This document shows, piece after piece, positions 1 to 10,793 of a stretch of 64,000 bases of DNA. The position numbers were made by a program, and so were the translations under genes. The notes below the pieces were generated by a model. It saw only the letters and a list, made by a program, of their open reading frames with translations, searched no databases and was not told the origin of the DNA. The first letter of the stretch is position 1, and each line of letters starts with the position of its first letter. The stretch comes from Linnemannia schmuckeri (taxonomy: Eukaryota > Mortierellomycota > Mortierellomycetes > Mortierellales > Mortierellaceae), in NCBI GenBank assembly GCA_029449235.1, contig JANATG010000004.1, forward strand, positions 124,001 through 188,000, in the 5' to 3' direction.

Positions 1-3000
1 AATAGACGACGAGGATTAGCAAATGAGTATGTATATACGCACACGGAAAGAGAAGAAAAAGGGCAATACAACAAATCCATCCACATACATAAGCGCTCCC
101 GAGCGTCATAGTAGTCATAGCAGTCGTAGTGTTCTTCTTTACAGTCCCTTTCGTCTCCTTCTATGCTGTTCCTTTCTTCGATTCCATCACGTTCCGTTTT
201 CATGATCTTCGTGAACACAAGCCACCAGGCGAATTCCGTAGGGATCCTGCCAGCAGTCGAGGCGGTATTTGTTACCTCTACTGACAGCGGTGGCAGGGGT
301 TTGCTCGATTCAGATTCATCCAACTCCCGGTCACCAGTGGCATGTCGTTTTGCCGGTCGATCAGGAGAAAGACTTCCGATTCTCTTCTGGCCGGCACCCA
401 TGATCACTTTTCGGCTCTCTGAACGACTGATGCGTTCTTGCATACACAAGTCGAAAAAGATTCCTTCATCCTGATTCAGCTTCTCCGACACCCCAATCCG
501 TGCAAGACGTTCTGTAACCAGTTCCAATTTCTCATAATCCTTCAACAGGTCAACAGCAGCAAAGCCAATGAGTATGGTCTATAAAATTGACAACGTCGAG
601 GAAATTAGCATATTGGTCGTACAGTGACATTTTGTGAGGCATCACAATAAAAAAATAAAGTAGTGACATACCGCATGCTCGTCGTCTACTTTGACAGTAT
701 AATCCTGATCAATCTCGTCCATAATCGTGAGCTGAAAGCCGTACTTAAACTTGATCTTGTCATAGAAACCGCAGCCCGGACACCAACGAGGAGGCTTCTC
801 TTCCGACATGGGTCTATTTAGTGCATCAAATCATTAGTGTGTCGTGCAGCTGCTACAAGGACGAGCAAGTGCCTTTTAGGGAAACTGTGCACCAACTTAC
901 AGGTACTTGTGTTCGCACTCGCTGCACACTGCACCAGAAAAGTCGATAAGCGTCCGTGGTTCAAATCCAACCACGCGAGCGCGCAGCGGCATAAAACGAT
1001 GGCCCTATTCAGTCATTCCCAAACAACAGTGGTTTAGTATCCAAGCATTCGCCTGTGGTTAGACCCCTTGTTTTACTATTCTGGGAAAATAATTACCATC
1101 CTCTTCGCCTCTTTCGCCTTCTCAGTAAGCACGACTAGTACAAAGAAAAGGAGCAGTGAATAAGTTAGCTAATGGCATTGCCACTCCGATGCAGCACATG
1201 TTAATAATCGTCCGTTCCTTACAGGTAGGCGAGGTTCGCACGTTCACTGACTCCTGTACGAAGGGTGCTGGGGTACATGATGTGTGGGGAGGAGTGATAG
1301 CTGACCGAGGCTGCGCTGAAGTCGACGACGCTGTTGGTTGACTGTCTTGGCAATTCGGCTCCAATTTCACTGCAACAAGGGGACTGGATTCGCGCTTGAC
1401 AACGGGACTCGACTCGCGCTTGATGGAGGGGCTGGATTCGCGCTTGACAGCTGGGCTCGACTCGCGCTTAATAAAGGTTTCGACATCTGGCTGAATATCC
1501 AGAGTTGACCGCGTTATGCTCGTGGTTGCAACGACAGCTGATGACGCTCTTGGAAACTTGACTAGCAAAATCTGGTCCAGCTCTTTTCCCTCTTTCTTAT
1601 CCCCTTCAACAAAGAAACTGGGTTCGCGCTTGAGAGGGGTATGGACAACTGGCTGGATATCCTGAGGATATGCCTGCGTCATTCTCGTGATTTCAATGGC
1701 AACTGAGGTGGTACTTGAAGACGCACCCACTGACAATCTTGAGGTCGGGGGTATTACCACCTTGTAAGGGACTGGCAGACCAAGTTTTCGAGATGTTGTT
1801 GACTTTGTTTCGGGTGTTGGTGTTGGTTTAGGTTGCGGCGGAGGCTGACCAGAGACATTGACAAGTCTCTGACCTAGACCAGGGAAGTGTGTTGATCCAG
1901 GTGTTAGTGTTAGTGTTGATTGAGGCGGAGGCTGATCAGAAACAGTGCCAAGCCTTTGACCTAGACCAGGGAAATCCGTTGGTCCCGGTGTTGGTGTTGG
2001 TGTTGGTGTTGGTTGAGGCTGAGGTGGAGGTTGAGAAGAGACACTTTCAAGTTTCTGGTTCGATGGCCTGGGAGTAGGTGAGCGTTCAAGCTGGGTGGAG
2101 ACACTTCCAGATTCCAGTTTGATTGGTCGGAGAGTAGGTGAGGGTTGGGGCTTAGGCTGAGGCTGAATAGAGGTACTTCCAGATTCCAGTCTGTTTGGTT
2201 TGAACGTGTGTGAAGGTTGACGCTCAGGCAGAGGCTCATTTGAGTCACCCTCAGCATCCTGGCTCGTTTGTATTATGTTTTGTCGGGTTCGCTCCTCCTC
2301 CTCCTCCTCCAGCGCAATGAGATGTTGCTCGTATTTCGCCTTTCGTCTATTGTACATTTGGATGAGCCTCTGGTTATTATGTTGTTCTTGAACAAAAAAA
2401 AAAAAGCAGCACTGATATATTAAAGGGGCCTATATACTTACATTTGCAATTGTTTGACACGGAAGTTGTTTGGTTCCAGTTTTACAATGGGATGCATCTC
2501 ACGATAACCACGACCTCGGTACCCTCTCATGTTCAATTCGATCGTGTCATTACGGCCAACTTTTGGCAGGAGGTTCTTGAGGTAGACGAAATCGCCCGCT
2601 TTGATGTCTTTTTGCTCAGCTGTCGCACAGTGTTCGTCCCAAAGTGTCGTAATGATTGAGGCTTTGCCTATCGGCCGGCCCTTGGCGTCCTGAAAGGGGA
2701 GCAGGTCATGCTCCGTATAGTCTGTTAGGACCATCACTGCTTTTGGGTTCTTCCCATACCACCCGTCCTCTACTTTGTAGTAGCGGACCTAGTGTTTGCA
2801 AAGGAAGATACGCTATCGTTGTGAGTATTTTCATTTCTCGTGTCGTGTTATTGACGAGTAGAATCAAACTGACGGGACCATAGTGAAACGACGCGTCGAA
2901 CGTAAAATTACCTCGCCCACGTAGTCACAGAATTTGTCTTGTTCTAGTTGACTTGTGGTCCTGAGTTTTTTTTCACCAAATGGGATGGCAGGCTTGAACT

Positions 3001-3040
3001 GAGAGAGGAAACTCGGTGTTTCTGGCTGGCTGTTGGTCAT
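1..3040 (-). CDS. POT1-like telomere end-binding protein, copy 1 (3' end beyond window)
   Basis: Probable single-stranded telomeric DNA-binding protein of the POT1 family, acting at chromosome ends. Exons by splice sites and frame: 3040-2912, 2788-2442, 2367-1223, 1134-1097, 1004-901, 813-672, 578 to the window edge. Exons 1-2 give an OB fold like the second POT1 OB domain (motifs LTDYTEH, TTLWDEHC, AGDFVYLKNLLPKV). Exon 3 is a Pro/Ser-rich linker with several psi-K-x-E motifs. Exons 5-6 encode a C-terminal OB-like part with VVGFEPRTLIDFSG, CSEC and WCPGC, expected to bind zinc. The acceptor of exon 3 is ambiguous: two in-frame AGs exist. The frame stays open to base 1, with a tail unlike that of the paralogue at 34120-36822. 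No first POT1 OB fold is seen. The family call rests on recognised motifs, not on a search. Confidence 0.8.
486..1388. repeat. Inverted ~0.9 kb block shared with 35588-36489
   Basis: This segment, running from the end of exon 3 through exon 7 of the POT1-like gene and including all introns between, is almost base-for-base identical to the reverse complement of 35588-36489. I compared introns and exons directly and saw only isolated substitutions. Identity stops abruptly at both ends, where the two genes become clearly different. Confidence 0.9.
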
Positions 3041-4141
3041 TGTTGTAGGATGATGTTTGTTGTTGTTTTGAGTGTGCCGAAACTTGATGCCGTTTTTTCA
3101 ATTGTGTTGTTTGAACATTAAAGACCACGTGTGTTTTTCTTTGAGTGAGTGAGCGAGTAGGTGTGTTGGTAGTAATGATGAGCTAGACAGTTGTGCAAGT
3201 AGATGCACCAGTGGAAGATGAATGGGGGGTGATGATCCCGGTCAGGAATCAGGCAGAGTAAAAAAGCCAGATGATGATCGAAGGAGATTCTAGGGGTGAA
3301 GGAAGGGGAGAGGAAGGAATCAAAGAGCAAAAGAAGAAAGGACCCTTTTCGCCAACTTTTCTCTTCCCTTCGGCGTGTCTTGTTGGTTGTGGCTTACGCA
3401 CCAGGCCTCAAATTTGGCCCGGATCAATGGGCCAATTATCCACTGGCATAGGGGGCCCATGCAGCATGTCTGCCGGCATGCGCAAACAAATAAGCAAAAG
3501 ACGTAGTACGCGTAGACAAAGGAGAAAGTCGTATACATATATACATTGCGAACAGCGATTAATATAGTTAAAACGTAAAAGTCGTCAGTTCGTTCTGGCA
3601 GGGGTCGAAGTGGCTTGTGCACTTTGGTCAAAAAAGAAAGAATAAAGCAAACAGGGGATATTCTAACTCGCATGTATGGTACGGCCCATGCTGACCATCT
3701 TTTCTTTTCTTTTGCGAATAAGAGAGGCGAGATCGAAGTTTAACCTTTAAGGCAGAAGAAGAGCTGATGTGCCGCTGTAAACGGGCGAAGACGAGACGCG
3801 TGTCTGCAACAACTAATTGATCATCATCAAAAATATCGCAAGTCTCACTTCGAATCATCAGTAGTACTGCACTTCACGTTTACCACACGACTGTTGAGCA
3901 TACCTTTGTAGAATAAGGCACCGAGGCATATTGTCATCAATGCTGTTAGAAAAGACTATTATTATTGCAAATACTTTACATAAACAAGGAAGAAAAACAG
4001 TAACAATGGAATAGGACAAGGAAAAAGACAGAAAAACAAGTTAACGGAGAAGATGGGCTATGTCACAAGAGAAAGTAGAAGAAAAAAGTAAAACAGGAGA
4101 AGGAGGGCATGAATGTGATTGAGATACAGAACAGGAGTCGG
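3041..4141. other. Intergenic, no gene recognised
   Basis: This is the common upstream region of the POT1-like gene (-) and downstream region of the kinesin (-). It contains A/T-rich runs and short frames of skewed composition without recognisable domains or a consistent splice model. I see no RNA gene. Confidence 0.5.
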
Positions 4142-7100
4142 TTACTTGGCAATGGTACGCTTGGTTGCGGTGCCAATCGTACACGCATTGACCTTGGTCG
4201 CAAATCGGAGTGAACACAGCGTCTCATTGAAGTTACTCCTTAACGGCGAAATGTTCACAAACATCAACGTCTTGCTGTTCCCGCCGAGCGAATTCTGCAG
4301 CAAGTATGTCAACTGTTTGTGTAAAAGGTAGAGAATTAGGCAAAAGAACCAATTGAATAAGGTTAGCCGTCATGGTCCTTGATCACTAAACAATTATCAC
4401 ACGCAACAATAAGTAAAAAACAAGGGACATAGATGGTTACCTTCGAGTTGCGGTAGGGGACATGAGCGTTGGCATTGGGATTTGCAATGGCTGAGATGAC
4501 ATCGCTCAAGGCACTCAGACTCTTGTTGATAGCCTGAGTTTCTTTCAGTCGATCGCCCTTTGCTCCAGACTGTGACAGTCGCTCAGATCCAGCCAAGTCA
4601 ATCAAGTTGAGGACTCCTTCGCTCGATTCGTCCGTGATCGAGTTCTTTCCCGATAGCCGAAGTGTGAACACGCTAACGAAAGGAAATATAATAGACGAGG
4701 AAGGAAAGAAGGAAGATTAGGGAATGTTGGGAAGGAGGGAAGTGGACAAACCTGTTCGTAGTCGGAATGACCGAGCGTTTCAATAATGCACGGTGTCAAT
4801 CCAGCAACAAACATGTAAAAAAAAAATAGGACAAATAGTTACCAGTGACTACGTGAAGACCGCTCGTTCATCAAGGTGGAACCAACAGACCGGTTGTGCG
4901 CAGCCTTCTTCAACAAGGCAGCGACCTTCTCGGGCGATGTTAACACAACTGTCGTAATGTCCGTGATCGTTGTCTTGCCGTCCGCATGCCGAATCTCGTG
5001 TTTTTTGCCTCCATTCAGCCCATCATTTCCCAGCAGATCGTTGACCGTCTCGTTGTAGATCTCGACATACTGGCCCTCCATTGAATATGTCCATCCCTTG
5101 GCCTCGAGCGTCTTGGCACTCTCGTAGATCTGGAGCACCGACCGAGGAATCATACCCATTGATTCTGCCGACGCATTCAGCGGACCCTCCATAGTATGCG
5201 TCTTGCCGCTTCCAGTTTGGCCATACGCAAAGATGCAGACGTTGTATCCGTCCAGGGCCGACTGCACTAGCTGTGAAATCTCTTCAAACACATCTTCCTG
5301 CGTGGACGAGGGTTGAAAGACTCTGTCGAATGTGAAAGGATACGCCTTTGCAACCTGCGATCCTGTCGCCGTCTCTGTGGCATGCGCAAACTCAATCTGG
5401 CGACCCTCAATGTCTGGGTACCTGATCGACGCCGTCGCCGTCTCATTCTTGGATCCGTTCACCGATGATGACACAGGTCGGACTCTGCAAAACACACGGA
5501 TATTACCCTTGAGTTCCTGAATAGTGTTGTGCAACCGGCGACGGATGGTTTCCTCCTCTCGAATCCGCTGATCTAAATCCTTCACAGACTTTCGAGACTC
5601 TGCGAGCTTACGTTCAAGCGTGAGAATAGTTGTCTCACGCTGCTCCAATGTGCTTTCCGTTCTCTATCAAACATATTCAAGACACGGAAAGCGATTAGCA
5701 TGTAATAGATATACGAGAATCGGAAATGCGCATCGAACGGGCTTTAAATGTGGCCGTTGGGCATACTTCGACCTTTTCCTTGAGGGCACGGTTGTCGCTC
5801 TCCAAGGCGAGACAGTTGGCGGATTGGGTCGATATGGTAGAGCGGAGACTTATGTTCTCCTGCATCTGGGTTTCCAGTTGGCCCTTCGCAGTATGCAATT
5901 TTGACTGCAACAGCTCCTTTTCCTGCTTCAATCGCGTCTGCGTCATCTTGAGCTGGTCCATGTGAATCGAGTGCTGCATCCGCAGTGAGTGAATTTCTTC
6001 TTCGTTCTTCCTGGCCGTCATCTATACAGCGACATAAGTAATGAATGAATGTTAGTGGTACTGCCGAGGGAACCTCCTCCTTCTAAAAATGAAGTTCGCA
6101 GATATTCCTGTCCAGTGGCAACGGTACCTGCAGGTCCTGCTCCGCATGTTGCATTTTCTGAAGAATTGTCCTGTTTTCATTCTCCTTGACCGCTACTTTA
6201 CTCTCGAGATTCTGCCTGAACGACTGCAGCTGCGCGACTATCAATCGATATTTAAAATGAACTAGAGTCAGTCAATTTCACACAGAGATGCCAATGCCAC
6301 CAAGGAAGCAAGCCATATTTTCTTCACATTCAACTGATACATACTTTTGTCTTCGCTGGATTGGAGTTTGCTCGATAGGTCTTTCATATTGTTGCTGGAC
6401 GTCTGCAGCTGCTCGTTCAGTATAGCCGTCAACTCTTCCATATCTTCCAGTCGACCCTTGGTATCCCATGCCGGTCTTTTCTTCTTCTTGGGTATAAGCG
6501 GCATCACAGAGGCCGGATTGGCAACAGTTGATCGTGGCCTAGTGTTTCCTGCAGCTGAACTCTCTGCGGTGCGTGGCTCTGAGCTATTGGAGGACGCACT
6601 GGCAGAGGGGCTGGGCTGTTGCGTATTGTTGCTGCGTACAGATGGCTGTTGAGTCGTTGTAGATGCCGGTGTCGCAACAGGTCTCGTCCTTGTTGAGGTC
6701 ACTGGTGCTGCACCCCTCGCGACAGCCCGCCGAGTGGCTGCAGGTGTTGATGTGGTGGCAAGGGTACCAGAAGTCCCTCGCTGTCCTGTTCGAGCCAGAG
6801 GTGTCCTCGTAGAAGTGGTTGGTGGTGGTGGTGGCTTGACAGGTCCTTTTGCAGTGTTTCTGCTGGCAGCAGAGGCTAGGGAACCTCGGTTCGTTGTTGG
6901 AGTTGGATTGGAGGATGGCTTTGAGTTGGTTGCTGGCGTTGTCCTTGTACGCTTAACTGGCCCAGATTCTTCAGCTTTCCGCTTGATCCCAGCTGTTACC
7001 ACGGCAGTTGGTGTTGTGTTGCTGTTGTTGTTCCGGAGGTTGTTGTTTGTTGCTGTGTTCTCGTTGGCACCCATGGCGGCTGCAACTGCGAGGGCTGTTG

Positions 7101-7306
7101 CGATGGTGGACGAGGACGTGGCAGTGGAGATGATCTTTGTTGGCGGTTTGAGCTTTGAGATCTATATGGGTCCAAGTTAGTGTAGGCAATAGGCACGATT
7201 GAATGTAAGCTTGCTCTGTTCTGTTGTGTCAGAATAATAATAACAACATATAAAACGCGTTTCCTTGAGAAGTTTATATTTTTACCGAGCGGTTGAGCTG
7301 CTCCAT
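4142..7306 (-). CDS. Kinesin-14 (C-terminal motor, KAR3/Ncd type)
   Basis: Minus-end-directed microtubule motor, expected in spindle assembly and nuclear positioning. Seven exons: 7306-7286, 7161-6345, 6237-6128, 6021-5767, 5663-4843, 4672-4441, 4312-4142; all phases agree, giving about 808 residues. The N-terminal ~280 residues are basic, Ser/Thr/Pro-rich and low complexity (the microtubule-binding tail of this class). A long coiled coil (exons 3-5) follows, then the neck ELKGNIRVFCRVRP that marks kinesin-14. The motor has the P-loop GQTGSGKT, switch I NERSSRSH, switch II DLAGSE and the HVPYRNSK/LTYLLQNSLGGNSKT segment. The motor is C-terminal, as expected for the class. The tiny first exon (MEQLNRS) is the least certain part. 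A decayed copy of the 3' end lies at 9770-9998. Confidence 0.95.
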
Positions 7307-7688
7307 GACTGTCGTTTAAAGGAGTGGTGGTGGTGGTGAGAGTAATGAGTATCGCTGATGTAGTTTCTCTGTTCCTGAATGTATTTCGTGTTGATGTTGT
7401 TGTGTGGGTTGTGCCTTGACAAAGGATGTCGTTCCTGACTGAGTGAAGGGAGAGAGAGTGAGCCTATCATCACTTATTGTTAATATTTCGCAGTCTGAAC
7501 GTTGGGAGATCGCTCAAAAAAAAAAAAAAATGAAGTGACGTCACACCTTTTTTTTCACTGTAGCAGGCGAAGCACTAAGGTTTTTACTTTTCTTGTTCGC
7601 TCTCATCTCTCCTACTCCCTCTTCTTCACAACCACACACACAACTCCACCTTTTCCCTTCATCACTCAACAGCACCAGCAACTACAAC

Positions 7689-9653
7689 ATGGGAGGAGGC
7701 GATCTCGTAAGTCAACAACTCAATAACTTGCATCTGCTATCTGTTTTAACTACTTACAATGATCACTTCGAGCACAAGCAAGCATCACAAACACCTCACT
7801 AAATATTATTATTTATGTATGCATGATAGAACTTGAAAAAATCCTGGCATCCAGGAACATTCAAAAACCAGGAACGAGTCTGGAAGGAGGAACGCAAAGC
7901 CGCAGATGAGGAAAAGAAGATTCAACAGATGAGAAAGGAGCTCGAGGAGGAACGACAGATCCAGGAACTCCAACAACTCTCTGAACGAAACGGCGGCAAG
8001 AAGCGCTCCGACCGTCTTGACTGGATGTACCAGGCTGCGCCCTCTGGCGGAGCTCGAGACGAGAAGGATCAAGAGGACTATCTGTTGGGAAAGCGCAGTG
8101 TTGATGATATTCTGAAGCAGAAGGCAGCTGGAGGGATGAAGTCGCTCAGTAAGGATTCTGACAACTTCATGAAGCAGCAGGTCAGCAAGGCCAACTCGAT
8201 CAAGGATCTGCAGGCCAAAGTCCGTGAGGACCCGCTGTTGGCGATCAAGAGACGTGAGCAAGCTAGTATGGAGCAGTTGATGAAGAATCCAATCAAGATG
8301 CGACAGTTGAAAGAGAGCAAGGAGGGCAAGGACAAGGACAAGGACAAGGGCAAGGACAAGGACAAGAAGAAAAAATCGAAGCGTAACAAGGAGGACAAGG
8401 CTGACAGGGAGGAGCGCAGGAAGGAGAGATCAGAGAGGCGTCACAAGAAGCGCAAGGCCTCGAGGGATCGTAGTAATGCCAGCGACGATGAGACTGACGA
8501 CAGCAGGGACAGTCGAGACGACGGCGGACGATCCTCCAGGAAACATCAGCGTCAATCTCCTTCACTCGCCAGGAGGGCTTCGACTGAGAGATCTTCAAGA
8601 CGCCACGATGACTCTAGACACACTGCTACCGCCACCAGCAGCAACAGCAACGGTCATCGGAGCAGTAGCCACCGATCAGGATCGCCATCTTCCAGCCACC
8701 ACAAATCTTCATGGGACAGCAGACGGCGCTCACGGTCTAGATCTCCTGCTCGTCAGGAAAATCGTCGTCGTTCAGATTCTCGATCCCCGGCTCGTCAGGG
8801 AAACCGTGAGCATTCAAAGTCTCGATCGCCTGTTCGTCAAGATGTGCGCCGCACTGCACTCACCCCATCACCTACACTTCAGGAAGCTCGCCGCCGATCA
8901 CGATCCCGATCGCCTGCTGCAGCACGCTCAGACACCCGTCACCGCTCACGGTCTCGATCTCCTGTTCGTCAGGAGACTCGCCGTCGTTCGCGGTCTAGGT
9001 CGCCCATTTCCATTCGTCAGGAAATCCGACACCGCTCACGATCTAGATCTCCTGTTGCAGTTCATCAGGAGACCCGCCGTCGTTCTCGGTCTCGATCACC
9101 CATTCGTCAGGATATGAGACGCCGTTCACGATCTCGGTCACCTATGCGTCAAGATTATCGTCGTCGCTCACCACCACTAACGTCATCATCATCAAGGCGC
9201 CGCTCACGATCGCGTTCACCGCGGTACGAGCGCTCCTCACGGGCACGACATGCCTCGCCTCCACGACGCAACGGCGGTGGCCACCACGACCGCCAACACG
9301 ACCGTGCACAGGACCATCAGCAGCAGGATCAGACACAGGATCGTGAAAAACAGCAGCAAAGCCATGCAGAGGATTTGGCCAAGAAGAGAGCAGCATTGGA
9401 GGAGGACCGCGCCAGGAGACTGAAGGCAATGACGGATGACGCCAATGCTGATGCTCTGGCTCGTAAGAATCGTCTGGCTGAGATTGCCGATATTGAGGCC
9501 AAGCAGGATGCGGAGGAAGAGGCCAAGAGGATGAGGACATTTAACGGCGAACAGGCATCGTTTATGAAGTCAGCCCAGAAGGCAGCCTACAATGGATCCA
9601 TGTCCCTGGCAGATCGCGTCCAGCGCGGCCGCACCAATATGCGGAACGATTGA
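7689..9653 (+). CDS. CWC25: Pre-mRNA splicing factor CWC25
   Basis: Spliceosome component that joins the activated complex around the first catalytic step. A micro-exon 7689-7706 encodes MGGGDL; intron 7707-7829; exon 2 7830-9653 begins NLKKSWHPGTFKNQ. Joined, the start reads MGGGDLNLKKSWHPGT, the family signature. About 613 residues. After the conserved N-terminal ~130 residues comes a charged coiled region, a KDKDK/KGKDK lysine-rich stretch and a long RS domain with about ten RRRSRSRSP-type repeats (roughly 8730-9230), then a conserved C-terminal helix-rich part. The RS domain is longer than in yeast CWC25 and suggests SR-kinase-regulated interactions. The frame alone would miss exon 1. It is divergent to the kinesin gene, with about 380 bp between starts. 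Confidence 0.88.
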
Positions 9654-9769
9654 GAAGTAGGTTTTTGCAAATAAATATCTTGACACCGATCATTCTCAAG
9701 AACGACTCTTTTGGCTGATTTTTTTTTATCTTCACCCTTCCAGAAGAACAACGAACGCTTAAGAGTCCG

Positions 9770-9841
9770 GTCAGCCATTGCCAATCCTAATACCAACGCT
9801 CATGTCCCCTATCGCAATTTCAGAGTGTTCGTTTATGTCTC

Positions 9842-9879
<38 letters not shown>

Positions 9880-9998
9880 CATTATTGTTCTTGTTAGCGG
9901 CAAGAATCAATGATGACTGACCTAGTTCAATTAATGCTTTGCTATCATTACACGTACTTGCTGCAGGCACCGCAACCAAGCGTACCCTCGTCAAGTAA
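9770..9998 (+). pseudogene. Kinesin-14 3'-end relic
   Basis: Bases 9770-9826 encode SAIANPNTNAHVPYRNF, matching the end of kinesin exon 6 (SAIANPNANAHVPYRNS). After a poly-T-rich intron remnant, TACTTGCTGCAG (start of the last kinesin exon) is joined directly to the exon's end, encoding GTATKRTLVK and a stop. About 110 bp of the last exon is missing between these pieces. It is on the opposite strand to the intact gene at 4142-7306 and about 2.5 kb away. No upstream motor sequence is seen. Confidence 0.85.
9843..9879. repeat. Poly-T tract (~37 nt)
   Basis: Uninterrupted run of T inside the kinesin relic, in the former position of an intron. Similar T tracts occur at 15361-15385, 19337-19362, 33792-33814 and 52653-52678, all outside exons. 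Confidence 0.95.
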
Positions 9999-10793
9999 CT
10001 TGCTCTCTGTATTCCATTCATACCTCCCTCCTTTTCTCTTCTTTCTCTCCTTTTCAGCTTGAACATAGCCTATCTCCCTTTCTTAACTTTCTTTTTCATT
10101 CTCTCTTTTGTGTATCTGTGCTGTAGATGTTCATCACCCTTATTGCTGTAATACGATGCGAATCTCACAGGTGGTCTTTTGCAATAGTAATGATGATGAA
10201 GTTAATGGATGATATATGCCTTCATATGGACTAGGAGGATGCAATAGGGGAGTAATGGGGTGCATGAAAAAAAGGAAAAAAAGGGATTTTGAGTGATCCC
10301 GCTCTCTCTCTGTGCGATGCTTCATGCCATGCGCTATTCTGACAGTATCCTATGCACATCTCAGCCTAGTCTTCTCAGCAGCCAGTATCGCAGCAAGCAA
10401 GTAGGTGAAAGGGAAAAAAAGGAAAGCGGTGCTTCTTTTTTGGTTTTCTATTTTTGGGATGTGTGTGTATCTTGCAAAGGTCGAAGAGGGCGGTGACACC
10501 CGCTGGACATTTTTTTTTTTCATTCCCAGGTCAGTGGTCAGGGGAACACAAAACATAAACATAGAAAAGTAGAAGGGCAACGACTCTCTTTTCTTACTTC
10601 ATACTTTCTTTACCTCTTCTCTCCACTCTTTCTCTCTTTTTTGTTCATCCTCCTGTCATTTCTCCTTGCATCGTTGTGTTCATACTCCTCTCTCTCTTTT
10701 ACTCCTGTTCATAATCCATTCACACTTGCAATCAACGACAACACAACACCACAGCATACAAACACACATACAAAAAAAGAGATCAGCTGGAGG
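9999..10793. other. Intergenic; CT-rich leader of the next gene
   Basis: No gene recognised. The final ~250 bp are strongly pyrimidine-rich (TCTCTC, TTCTC runs), typical of promoters and 5' leaders in this window. The reading frame upstream of 10794 is open but of leader-like composition. Confidence 0.5.

Noticed and set aside
955..985. tRNA-like T-arm GTTCAAATCC near 960 and its mirror near 36010
   Set aside because: It lies inside exon 5 of the POT1-like genes, where it encodes VVGFEPR on the other strand. The five-base stem does not pair properly, and no cloverleaf can be built.
1122..1222. Open frame ending CTSRAY as the natural C-terminus of the POT1-like proteins
   Set aside because: It is read-through of an intron. 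Splicing at GTAAGG joins to exons that carry the conserved VVGFEP/CSEC/CPGC region.
6734..7180. Plus-strand 148-residue frame over the kinesin N-terminus
   Set aside because: It is a shadow of the Thr/Pro/Ala-rich kinesin tail. The minus-strand frame connects in phase with the motor exons.
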